Virus record (IMG/VR): IMGVR_UViG_3300025941_000085
Location: 1-27,512 of that record
DNA from: a virus
Length of the DNA stretch: 27,512 nt
Direction: 5' to 3' (one strand)
Below, piece after piece: positions 1-4,754 of this stretch; within the stretch, counting starts at the first letter, position 1; every line of letters begins with the position of its first letter. The notes beneath the pieces are model-generated. The model was not told the origin of the DNA and searched no databases. It saw nothing but the letters and a program-made list of their open reading frames with translations. The position numbers and the translations under genes were made by a program.

Positions 1-130
1 TCTTGCATGCGCCGGGGACGAAGTTGTGACCTTGCCCGTTGCAGTCTTCGCAGGCCCACGCTGCACGCAGCATCGCGTAGTAGACTTCATCATTTGAGGT
101 GAGCGTTGGTTTTTGTGAGCTGTCGGTCAT
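1..130 (-). CDS. Small phage protein with CxxC motif, 3' end outside the window
   Basis: Only the first 43 codons are present; the frame runs off the left edge. It starts with MTDSSQKPTLTSNDEVYYAM and contains a Cys-x-x-Cys pair (residues about 28-31, CEDC) followed by Gly and His, and another Cys near the edge, which suggests a small zinc-binding protein. The start is supported by GGGGGA about 7 bases upstream and by an ATGA overlap with the stop of the preceding tiny membrane gene, so it is the next cistron of the leftward operon. I do not recognise the family and the C-terminus is not visible. Confidence 0.6.
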   Translation of the reverse strand, partial: MTDSSQKPTLTSNDEVYYAMLRAAWACEDCNGQGHNFVPGACK

Positions 131-210
131 CGCGTGATCCCCCAAATAACAAAGGCAACCAGCAGACCTACGGCAATGCCGGCTAAATAAGCGCGTTGCT
201 CGTCCGTCAC
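127..210 (-). CDS. Tiny single-pass membrane protein (27 aa)
   Basis: The product is a 27-residue peptide starting from GTG. Residues about 8-24 form one hydrophobic helix (AGIAVGLLVAFVIWGI), and the end is basic. The GTG start is chosen because AGGAG lies 6 bases upstream and because GTGA overlaps the stop of the methyltransferase gene. The same frame stays open further upstream, but that part lies inside the methyltransferase and has no ribosome binding site. The gene then overlaps the next start by ATGA. The function is unknown; tiny membrane proteins are common in phage early operons. Confidence 0.6.
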   Translation of the reverse strand: MTDEQRAYLAGIAVGLLVAFVIWGITR

Positions 211-731
211 GGAGACTCCTTCATGAAGACGCACCAGTGAGTGTTCTTCCCGGTGTGATGGCCGAATAGGGGCTTTTGAGGCGTCAGGGCCAGGATGTCT
301 TGAACCCGGAACTGCGACTCGGCCCACTTGAATACGAGTGTTCCATGAGGCTTCAGCACCCTGAAGCATTCGGCGAAGCCCATGCGGAGCATCTCGCGCC
401 AGTCGCCAGTCAGGTGCCCGTACTTTCGGGTGAGGATGCCGCGGGCCTCTTTGCGCTCAACGTGCGGCGGATCGAACACCACCAAGTGAAAGGATTCGTC
501 CGCGAACGGCATGTCGGTGAAGTCGGCAATCTGATCCGGGTTCACGACGATCGGGCTGCGTCCCACTGTGCCAGGCGTACCCACGTCGATAGCATGGGTC
601 TCGCGCCGCCTGTCGATGAACAGAGCTCGTGCGTCCTTCCGATCGAACCAGAATAGGCGCGGACCGCAGCATGCGTCCAAGACTGCCGGTAGCACGTCGT
701 TCTCTTCCGATGAGACTGCCTCGTGGGTCAT
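207..731 (-). CDS. SAM-dependent DNA methyltransferase-like protein
   Basis: The 174-residue protein has a glycine-containing SAM-binding motif I (residues about 17-30, VLDACCGPRLFWFD) and a DPPH tetrapeptide (87-90). DPPH is the motif IV type found in enzymes that methylate exocyclic amino groups of adenine or cytosine. It is shorter than bacterial restriction methyltransferases and has no obvious target-recognition domain, as is usual for small phage enzymes. A likely role is marking phage DNA against host restriction, but this is inference; the modified base and site cannot be read from the sequence. The start overlaps the upstream stop as ATGA. No cognate restriction gene is nearby, so it appears to be an orphan methylase. 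Confidence 0.75.
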   Translation of the reverse strand: MTHEAVSSEENDVLPAVLDACCGPRLFWFDRKDARALFIDRRRETHAIDVGTPGTVGRSPIVVNPDQIADFTDMPFADESFHLVVFDPPHVERKEARGILTRKYGHLTGDWREMLRMGFAECFRVLKPHGTLVFKWAESQFRVQDILALTPQKPLFGHHTGKNTHWCVFMKESP

Positions 732-916
732 TGAACTAACTCGTCAGATTGAAGACACGCCCGGCCCCACTTATTTCCTGAGTGCGGCGGGAAACGATGC
801 GGCTTGTCACGCATAGGTCGCGCGAAGCCATCGAATTGCGGAAGCAGCAACAAGCGCTTTTTGCACGTCGGACAGTTCGCGTAGCGTGGCTCGACCTTCT
901 CATCTGCAGTGTTCAT
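728..916 (-). CDS. Small zinc-ribbon-like protein (62 aa)
   Basis: The protein has a CPTC pair at residues 15-18, then a Lys/Arg/Leu stretch and a single Cys near residue 54, fitting a small metal-binding protein or half of a zinc ribbon. The ATG at 914-916 is chosen because GGTGGGA precedes it and it begins one base after the stop of the upstream Cys-rich gene. The frame is open upstream for about 100 more codons, but that part is antisense-like Arg/Ser-rich sequence overlapping the next real gene. The stop overlaps the methyltransferase start as ATGA, so the two are probably translated together. No function is known. Confidence 0.6.
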   Translation of the reverse strand: MNTADEKVEPRYANCPTCKKRLLLLPQFDGFARPMRDKPHRFPPHSGNKWGRACLQSDELVQ

Positions 917-917
917 A

Positions 918-1268
918 TCAGTCCCACCCATGGCAGCCACAGTAGAACTTGTCGAATCCACGGTCGCCCTTCGGCTCGAAGTGGCTACAGACGTGCGTGC
1001 CGCGAAGCTCACGCGGATCTTTCTCATGCGCCACTTTGTGATAGCCGCAATGTTTGCAGAGTTCGTCTGCCTCACGCGATCCGGGGCCGCAGAACTCGAA
1101 GAACGGCAAGTCCTTCGATGATGGCTGTTCGCATGTGCAAACCTTGTGGCTGCTCTGCCCATAATTGCATTCGTTGCCACCGCCGTAGCTGCCGCGTGGC
1201 GACGTGCTTTTGCCGTGGTACGCACACCGCGCTTTGCGGCCCTCTAGATCAACCGTGGAAGTGTTCAT
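918..1268 (-). CDS. Cys/His-rich protein, probably multi-zinc-binding
   Basis: The 116-residue protein has about eleven cysteines and many histidines. Visible clusters are a CTC at about 44-46, a CKHCGYHKVAH segment near 71-81, a CSHF at about 94-97 and a CGCHGWD tail. The CxxCGxxxxxH arrangement is typical of small phage zinc modules. I cannot assign a known family. The ATG at 1268 directly follows the TAG stop of the upstream gene. The high Cys and His content means it probably folds around metal ions, perhaps binding nucleic acid; that is inference. Confidence 0.6.
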   Translation of the reverse strand: MNTSTVDLEGRKARCAYHGKSTSPRGSYGGGNECNYGQSSHKVCTCEQPSSKDLPFFEFCGPGSREADELCKHCGYHKVAHEKDPRELRGTHVCSHFEPKGDRGFDKFYCGCHGWD

Positions 1269-1466
1269 CTAGACTGCCTCGTTTGCCCGGATCAGGCGGC
1301 TGACCGCTTTTGCACACGCCTCCGGCACGTACCCCAGCCGCTTGTGTGTCAGGATGTACTCCCGATACTGCGGTGGGACGGGAGGCTCGAAGCCCAACAG
1401 CCGGACCACTCGATTGACGTAGCGGTTCTCGGCTACCTGCTCAGTAGTGAGTGTTCGGTCGTTCAT
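1269..1466 (-). CDS. Hypothetical phage protein (65 aa)
   Basis: The product is a mainly helical 65-residue protein beginning MNDRTLTTEQVAENRYVNRV. An internal ATG is chosen over the one nine codons upstream because AGGAG lies 9 bases before it and because ATGA overlaps the stop of a 40-codon gene just upstream. The longer version would lie inside that gene. Residues 20-45 contain a proline-rich turn (FEPPVPPQY). The family is not recognised. It is part of the tightly coupled leftward series. Confidence 0.55.
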   Translation of the reverse strand: MNDRTLTTEQVAENRYVNRVVRLLGFEPPVPPQYREYILTHKRLGYVPEACAKAVSRLIRANEAV

Positions 1467-1585
1467 CGCTTCTTCTCCTGCCACTCCATCCACGCTCTAA
1501 CCGGAGTGAAGCCCCCGCCGAAAACCGCCTCACGCGGGCCTACCTTGCAGATGTACCAGGCGTTGAATGCGTAACCTTCGCTCAT
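1463..1585 (-). CDS. Small hypothetical protein (40 aa)
   Basis: This short frame encodes MSEGYAFNAWYICKVGPREA and 20 more residues ending in QEKKR. It fills the gap between its neighbours exactly: its ATG overlaps the stop of the upstream 121-aa gene as ATGA, and its TGA overlaps the start of the downstream 65-aa gene as ATGA. The double coupling and the aromatic, protein-like composition argue that it is a real gene, although it is below the length cut-off of most gene finders. The function is unknown. Confidence 0.6.
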   Translation of the reverse strand: MSEGYAFNAWYICKVGPREAVFGGGFTPVRAWMEWQEKKR

Positions 1586-1947
1586 GCTGCCGCCTTGCGC
1601 GCCTGATAGACGGCGTACCAGAGCGAACCCCAGCGCATCTCAGGCTTCCCGGCCCGGTAGTTGATAGCCAGACAGCGCTCGTAGTACGCCGCGGCTTCAC
1701 GGTTCTTTCCGGCGACTATGAGCGCCTTCATCTCCTGCTCCTCGTTGTAGGAGCCGGGCCCGGTGGCGCGCTGCAGCCGCTTGTTGAGGAGACTCTTGAT
1801 AGGAGGCTTCACCTTCGGCACACGGCGCCGGTTATTGCGGACCATCCAGTCGCCCAGCGTGGGGCGTGGAACGACTTCAGCGGACTGGCCCATGCCGGCC
1901 ATCGCGGCGCCAAGGATTGCTGCAGTCGAAAGTATTGTTCTATTCAT
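1582..1947 (-). CDS. Hypothetical protein with possible N-terminal signal or membrane segment
   Basis: The N-terminus (MNRTILSTAAILGAAMAGMG) looks like a signal peptide or weak membrane anchor: one Arg, then about 15 small or hydrophobic residues, then a possible AxA-type site near QSAEV. The rest is basic and helical, with two short helices near residues 70-95 resembling a TPR-like pair (GKNREAAAYYERCLAINY). The start at 1947 has only a weak GAGAG site. An internal Met at position 16 or 19 would give a cytoplasmic protein. The stop overlaps the next gene as ATGA. I do not recognise the family. Confidence 0.55.
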   Translation of the reverse strand: MNRTILSTAAILGAAMAGMGQSAEVVPRPTLGDWMVRNNRRRVPKVKPPIKSLLNKRLQRATGPGSYNEEQEMKALIVAGKNREAAAYYERCLAINYRAGKPEMRWGSLWYAVYQARKAAA

Positions 1948-1973
1948 AGGTATGCTCTCTCAGCGTGTTGACC

Positions 1974-2405
1974 TCAGTCGTGCGAATACTCTTCGACGTC
2001 AATCCCCTCGTTCGTGACGATGACGCGAACGTGATCACCAAACGCTGCTTTCAAATCTGGCTCGGCTCCGCTCAGAGCCTTCTGAAGTTCGAGCAGGTCA
2101 TCCCATGACTTCTGCGAAAACCCTTTTGTCGTCTTGCCGTAGAGATACTCCCAACCGTCGCCGCCCACTTCATCGTCTCGCTCATCGACGAGGGATGCGT
2201 GCAGGTCATTCACACCGAAAACGCATTCCTCACCGTCGTTGAAGTAGGGCGTGTACTGAGTCCACCCAATAGCCTTGACGTCGGGATGCTCGTCCATGAA
2301 TGTCTTCAGTCCCGGCGCCAGAATCGCCTTGGCCTGCTCCTGCGCTGCTTTCTCGATCTCCTGACGCTTGACTGAAAGCTCGCTCAACGATGCTGCAATA
2401 CTCAT
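1974..2405 (-). CDS. Conserved-type phage protein (143 aa)
   Basis: The protein has an N-terminal amphipathic helix rich in Glu and Gln (residues 1-40), a central aromatic segment (GWTQYTPYFNDGEECVFGV, 47-65), then an acidic stretch and a C-terminal beta-like end (DHVRVIVTNEGIDVEEY). The composition is acidic and soluble. I have the impression that proteins with the WTQYTPYFNDG motif recur in phage early regions, but no function is known to me. Its ATG overlaps the stop of the DUF6915-like gene by one base (TAATG), which supports the start and coupled translation. Confidence 0.65.
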   Translation of the reverse strand: MSIAASLSELSVKRQEIEKAAQEQAKAILAPGLKTFMDEHPDVKAIGWTQYTPYFNDGEECVFGVNDLHASLVDERDDEVGGDGWEYLYGKTTKGFSQKSWDDLLELQKALSGAEPDLKAAFGDHVRVIVTNEGIDVEEYSHD

Positions 2406-2761
2406 TAATCAGCTCCTGTGAAAGTGACGACCCGTGTTCTTTTGCGTGTGCCGCTCATCCAGCCCTCAATGGGCATCTTTTCAAGCCAGTCCTGCATCGT
2501 CGGGATGAACCCGAGATCCTGCAGGACGTGCTCCTCACCGAGGTCTCGAACGGAAACCTCCTTCCCATCTGAATTCGTTATCCGATTGCCGAAGATCTTT
2601 TCGAGCAGGTAGATGCCCCAGGCACTGTGCAGCATGGCTCTGTGTCGCACGTCGGCAACTGCGATCTTGCTGGAGTCAAAGAACTCATGGATCGGCAGAT
2701 AATCATCCACGGTCCCCCCGTGAGCCTTGACCGACAGTCGGGCGTGTAAAAATGGCTTCAT
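2405..2761 (-). CDS. DUF6915-like phage protein
   Basis: The 118-residue protein begins MKPFLHARLSVKAHGGTVDD. It contains HSAWGIYLLEKIFG (about 45-58), SVRDLGEEHVLQDLGFIPT and DWLEKMPIEGWM. This order of motifs (histidine-rich N-terminus, VRDxGExHVxxDxGxIPT, then DWL) matches what I recall of the DUF6915 family found in bacteria and phages, whose role is unknown. The ATG at 2761 is preferred over an upstream one at 2791 because the extra ten residues look unrelated and overlap the intergenic sequence. Its stop overlaps the next start by one base. Confidence 0.65.
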   Translation of the reverse strand: MKPFLHARLSVKAHGGTVDDYLPIHEFFDSSKIAVADVRHRAMLHSAWGIYLLEKIFGNRITNSDGKEVSVRDLGEEHVLQDLGFIPTMQDWLEKMPIEGWMSGTRKRTRVVTFTGAD

Positions 2762-2780
2762 TGCGGATACTCTTCGGCCA

Positions 2781-2864
2781 TTACTGATCATCGCGCGGAT
2801 TCAACACGTGAAACATCCGCAGTATGAAAATCATCCACGCGAGCCAGGCGAGGAACCAGATCAC
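2781..2864 (-). CDS. Tiny membrane protein (27 aa)
   Basis: A GTG-started 27-residue peptide, mostly one hydrophobic helix (IWFLAWLAWMIFILRMF) followed by HVLNPRDDQ. The GTG overlaps the stop of the HNH-like gene as GTGA and has GGAG about 8 bases upstream. The frame is open further upstream inside the HNH-like gene, but no credible start is there. It resembles in size and topology the 27-aa membrane peptide at 127-210. The four tryptophan/phenylalanine-rich turns point to a bilayer-embedded peptide. The function is unknown. Confidence 0.55.
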   Translation of the reverse strand: MIWFLAWLAWMIFILRMFHVLNPRDDQ

Positions 2865-3535
2865 TGGAGTGCTCCAAGGCTTTGACCCGCTCGACGCCCG
2901 CGGCGATACGCCCGGGGCGGTAGAAGCAATCGGTCTTCTGGCCAGCGATATCGGATTCGCTGGCATATGGTCCCGGGCTTCAATCCAACCCTGGTCTCCC
3001 ATTGTGCGTAGGTCAGCGTCTCGCCGTTATTCGTGAGAGTGCGACTGCTGCGGCGGTTGTTGCTCTGGATGACCCGCGTCGCCCAGCGACAGTTGGACGG
3101 CTCGTAATTGCCATCGTTGTCGCGTCTGTCAATGGAATGACTCGGCGAGGGCCGCTGCCCCATGTCGGCGATGAAGTTCTCGAAGGCGCCCCAGCGTTCA
3201 CACACTCGAATACCGCGACCGCCGTAATCCTTGTACGCCTTTACCTTTGGATTCTCGCAGCGCTGATGCATCGCCACCCAGGCCATGAATTCGGGCGATG
3301 ATTTCCCACCCACGGTTGCACCATGTGTGCGCTTGTGCTGACCGATGATGCATCCGCAGGACTTCGTTTTACCGCTTACGAGATTTTTTTGAGGCGTGAT
3401 CGTTTGCTTGCCGCAGTCGCATCGACAGTGCCAAGCGCTTTCACGACCGCCTATATAGGGGCGCCACTCTGCCCATGCGATTACCGTGAGCATGTGAAAG
3501 CGTCGACCTTCGAGCTTGCTCCGTGGTGACGCCAT
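2861..3535 (-). CDS. HNH-like / AP2-type phage DNA-binding protein
   Basis: The 224-residue protein has an N-terminal zinc-type module (CRCDCG at 37-42 and SCGC at 59-62) and a central YKDYGGRGIRVCERW segment (101-115). It then has HSIDRRDNDGNYEPSNCRWAT (133-153), the His-x-x-Asp...Asn pattern of HNH nucleases, and a C-terminal repeat-like DNA-binding part (NNGETLTYAQW). This domain order is typical of a very common phage family related to homing endonucleases and AP2 proteins. It may cut or only bind DNA; the HNH-like residues are present but catalysis is not proven. Its ATG overlaps the upstream stop as TAATG. Such genes often behave as mobile cargo. Confidence 0.75.
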   Translation of the reverse strand: MASPRSKLEGRRFHMLTVIAWAEWRPYIGGRESAWHCRCDCGKQTITPQKNLVSGKTKSCGCIIGQHKRTHGATVGGKSSPEFMAWVAMHQRCENPKVKAYKDYGGRGIRVCERWGAFENFIADMGQRPSPSHSIDRRDNDGNYEPSNCRWATRVIQSNNRRSSRTLTNNGETLTYAQWETRVGLKPGTICQRIRYRWPEDRLLLPPRAYRRGRRAGQSLGALQ

Positions 3536-3837
3536 TAGACTTTCCTCACGTGTAGGGTGGGCCGATGCAATGGCTGCACGGTGTCGGCCAGTACGTCCAT
3601 CATGCTCATCTGCTCAGTGGGCATCGCGGCCAGGCGAATACCGCGTGCGACATCCGGTATCAATTTGATGTGGCCCTTGCGCTGAAGGGCTTGCAGATGA
3701 TCATGAGCCGCATTGGCAGAGCGATAGCCCATCGCAGTCGCGATCTCGGCACGTGTGGGCGAATAGTCATTCGCCACGATGTAGGCTCGGATGTAACCCA
3801 AGACGCGGGTTTGAGCCGGCGTAAGTTCTGTGCTCAT
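3535..3837 (-). CDS. LexA-type winged-helix DNA-binding protein without peptidase domain
   Basis: Residues 1-70 match the N-terminal DNA-binding domain of LexA: LTPAQTRVLGYIRAYI, then a YSPTRAEIATAMGYRSANAAHDHLQAL recognition region and KGHIKLIPDVARGIRL. LexA proteins are about 200 residues, with a C-terminal Ser/Lys self-cleaving domain; here the protein stops at 100 residues with an unrelated 30-residue tail. It therefore cannot self-cleave and probably acts as a stand-alone transcription regulator, perhaps competing at host SOS boxes or controlling this operon. That role is inference. The start overlaps the upstream stop as ATGA. Confidence 0.75.
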   Translation of the reverse strand: MSTELTPAQTRVLGYIRAYIVANDYSPTRAEIATAMGYRSANAAHDHLQALQRKGHIKLIPDVARGIRLAAMPTEQMSMMDVLADTVQPLHRPTLHVRKV

Positions 3838-4052
3838 GGCTTGAGCTCCGGCCGGTACTCACAAGACACGCGATCCCCGTGGGGAAAGTCCAACTGATGG
3901 ATCTCGGCATATCCTTTCCAGCCGTATACGCAGCGAGGGTCGGCTGAGCCGCCCTGAATCCAATTGCTTCCACAGCGGTACGCTGATACCAGGAGAAAGC
4001 CCATGGCGAAGCCTGCGAGGATGACTGCAACAAATTGAAGGCTGCGCCGCAT
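3834..4052 (-). CDS. Small membrane-anchored or exported protein (72 aa)
   Basis: The N-terminus MRRSLQFVAVILAGFAMGFL gives two arginines followed by a hydrophobic helix of about 18 residues, so it is a signal anchor or uncleaved signal. The remaining 45 residues hold three cysteines (27, 41, 64), two of which could form a disulfide in the periplasm. The start is taken at 4052 because it overlaps the stop of the upstream gene by one base (TGATG). The same frame stays open far upstream, but there it overlaps another gene. Its stop overlaps the LexA-like gene start. The function is unknown. Confidence 0.6.
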   Translation of the reverse strand: MRRSLQFVAVILAGFAMGFLLVSAYRCGSNWIQGGSADPRCVYGWKGYAEIHQLDFPHGDRVSCEYRPELKP

Positions 4053-4282
4053 CAGTACTCGCTCATGTCGGGGATCTCCCGATACCACAGCGCATCGTTG
4101 AACCACCGCCATTGAATGCGCCTCAGCCACACCCTCCTGCCGCCTTCGAGTAATACGGGGTGCCAGGCAAACCAGACCTTCCAGAGTGTTTCGTGCGGTG
4201 TTGGACGGCGCAGCAGATTTATGACTGCAGCAACTGCTATCGTTAGCACTGCGAACGTTCCAAGCCAGATCAATGTGCTCAT
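4052..4282 (-). CDS. Small membrane protein (76 aa)
   Basis: The protein starts MSTLIWLGTFAVLTIAVAAV, a hydrophobic helix of about 20 residues, followed by a basic, tryptophan-rich cytoplasmic tail (LWKVWFAWHPVLLEGGRRVW). A clear AGGGAG ribosome binding site lies about 8 bases upstream of the ATG. It has the size and topology seen in small phage membrane proteins such as holin accessories or exclusion proteins, but nothing decides between these. It is the first intact gene to the left of the attachment region. Confidence 0.6.
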   Translation of the reverse strand: MSTLIWLGTFAVLTIAVAAVINLLRRPTPHETLWKVWFAWHPVLLEGGRRVWLRRIQWRWFNDALWYREIPDMSEY

Positions 4283-4360
4283 TACGGACTCCCTGTGCAG
4301 CTATGTGAGAAGCGTCGCAGTCGGAGTATAGAGGGGTGATTTCTTGCCCTGCTTCGCAGC

Positions 4361-4523
4361 TCATGGCGTCAGCCCCACCTTCGGCAGATACGCCTCCAGC
4401 GCCTTGAGGGCTTCCGGAATGGACTTGCCCAGCGCGTTGTGGCTGCTCTGAGTAGTGCCCAGCCAGACCCGGGCCAGGTATTCGTCCCAGGAGGGTCTTG
4501 GTGACCTGGAGCTGGCGGCTCAT
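4361..4523 (-). pseudogene. Small phage gene with an apparent single-base frameshift
   Basis: An ATG at 4523 has a strong GGAG site 7 bases upstream and begins MSRQLQVTKT. In that frame the following sequence becomes Pro/Gly/Arg-rich and unlike a protein. In the neighbouring frame, the sequence from about 4488 to the TGA at 4361 reads WDEYLARVWLGTTQSSHNAL and on through SIPEALKALEAYLPKVGLTP, with good codon choice. Dropping one C in the run CCCTCC (near 4487-4500) joins the two into a 53-residue protein. This could be a true mutation, a programmed frameshift, or a sequencing error. The family is not recognised. Confidence 0.5.
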
Positions 4524-4622
4524 GCACGTCTCCGATATACAGGCGCATATGATTGATTCTTATCGTTTGCGTTGATACGTTTTGAGACGTTTCCAGACGG
4601 CCCAAAAGCGCCATAACCCATT

Positions 4623-4738
4623 GATTGTGGAGACGAAATGAGAGTTTTGTTCGTCTGCCTGGGGAGCATATGCCGCTCGCAAATCGCGGCCGAATTTAAG
4701 ATCGTCTCCACAATCCCTCCACTATTTCTCCACAATCC
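4623..4738. repeat. Three GATTGTGGAGA repeats, likely integrase or Xis arm sites
   Basis: GATTGTGGAGACGA occurs at 4623-4636 on the plus strand. Its perfect 14-base inverse complement is at 4702-4715, and a third copy of the 12-base core (TCTCCACAATCC on plus) is at 4727-4738, matching 4705-4716. The two same-direction copies are 22 bases apart, about two helical turns. This fits protein binding on one face of the DNA on both sides of an attP core. Confidence 0.6.
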
Positions 4739-4754
4739 GGCACTCATACAGTGA
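4638..4754 (+). pseudogene. 5' fragment of a low-molecular-weight protein tyrosine phosphatase gene
   Basis: The plus strand encodes MRVLFVCLGSICRSQIAAEF and 18 further residues before a stop. The first 20 residues match the start of bacterial low-molecular-weight phosphatases, whose consensus is VLFVCLGNICRSPxAE, including the Cys-x5-Arg phosphate loop (C7 to R13). The usual Asn and Pro are replaced by Ser and Gln. After residue 20 the family match ends and the rest is phage sequence, so no enzyme can be made. A GGAG site sits 6 bases before the ATG. The fragment is best explained as the attachment-site copy of the host gene's 5' end. It overlaps the end of int on the other strand. Confidence 0.7.

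Larger units (their letters stand above)
4623..4754. other. Candidate phage attachment site (attP)
   Basis: This stretch lies directly beside the 3' end of int, the usual place for attP in lambda-like phages. Its centre is the beginning of a low-molecular-weight tyrosine phosphatase gene (4638 onward), a sequence with no role in a phage but expected if the phage integrates into that host gene. It is bracketed by copies of GATTGTGGAGA in opposite orientations, which resemble integrase arm-binding sites. A short inverted repeat GAGC-ATATGCC-GCTC inside the phosphatase part has a 7-base centre, the size of a lambda-type crossover region. The assignment is inference from position and content. Confidence 0.6.

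Noticed and set aside
728-1225. Extended version of the 62-aa zinc protein to 165 residues
   Set aside because: The added N-terminal part is Arg/Ser/Ala-rich shadow of the Cys-rich gene on the same strand in another frame; the internal ATG has the ribosome binding site.
4638-4754. Functional phosphatase gene
   Set aside because: Only the first 20 residues match the family; the catalytic Asp loop and the rest of the domain are missing.
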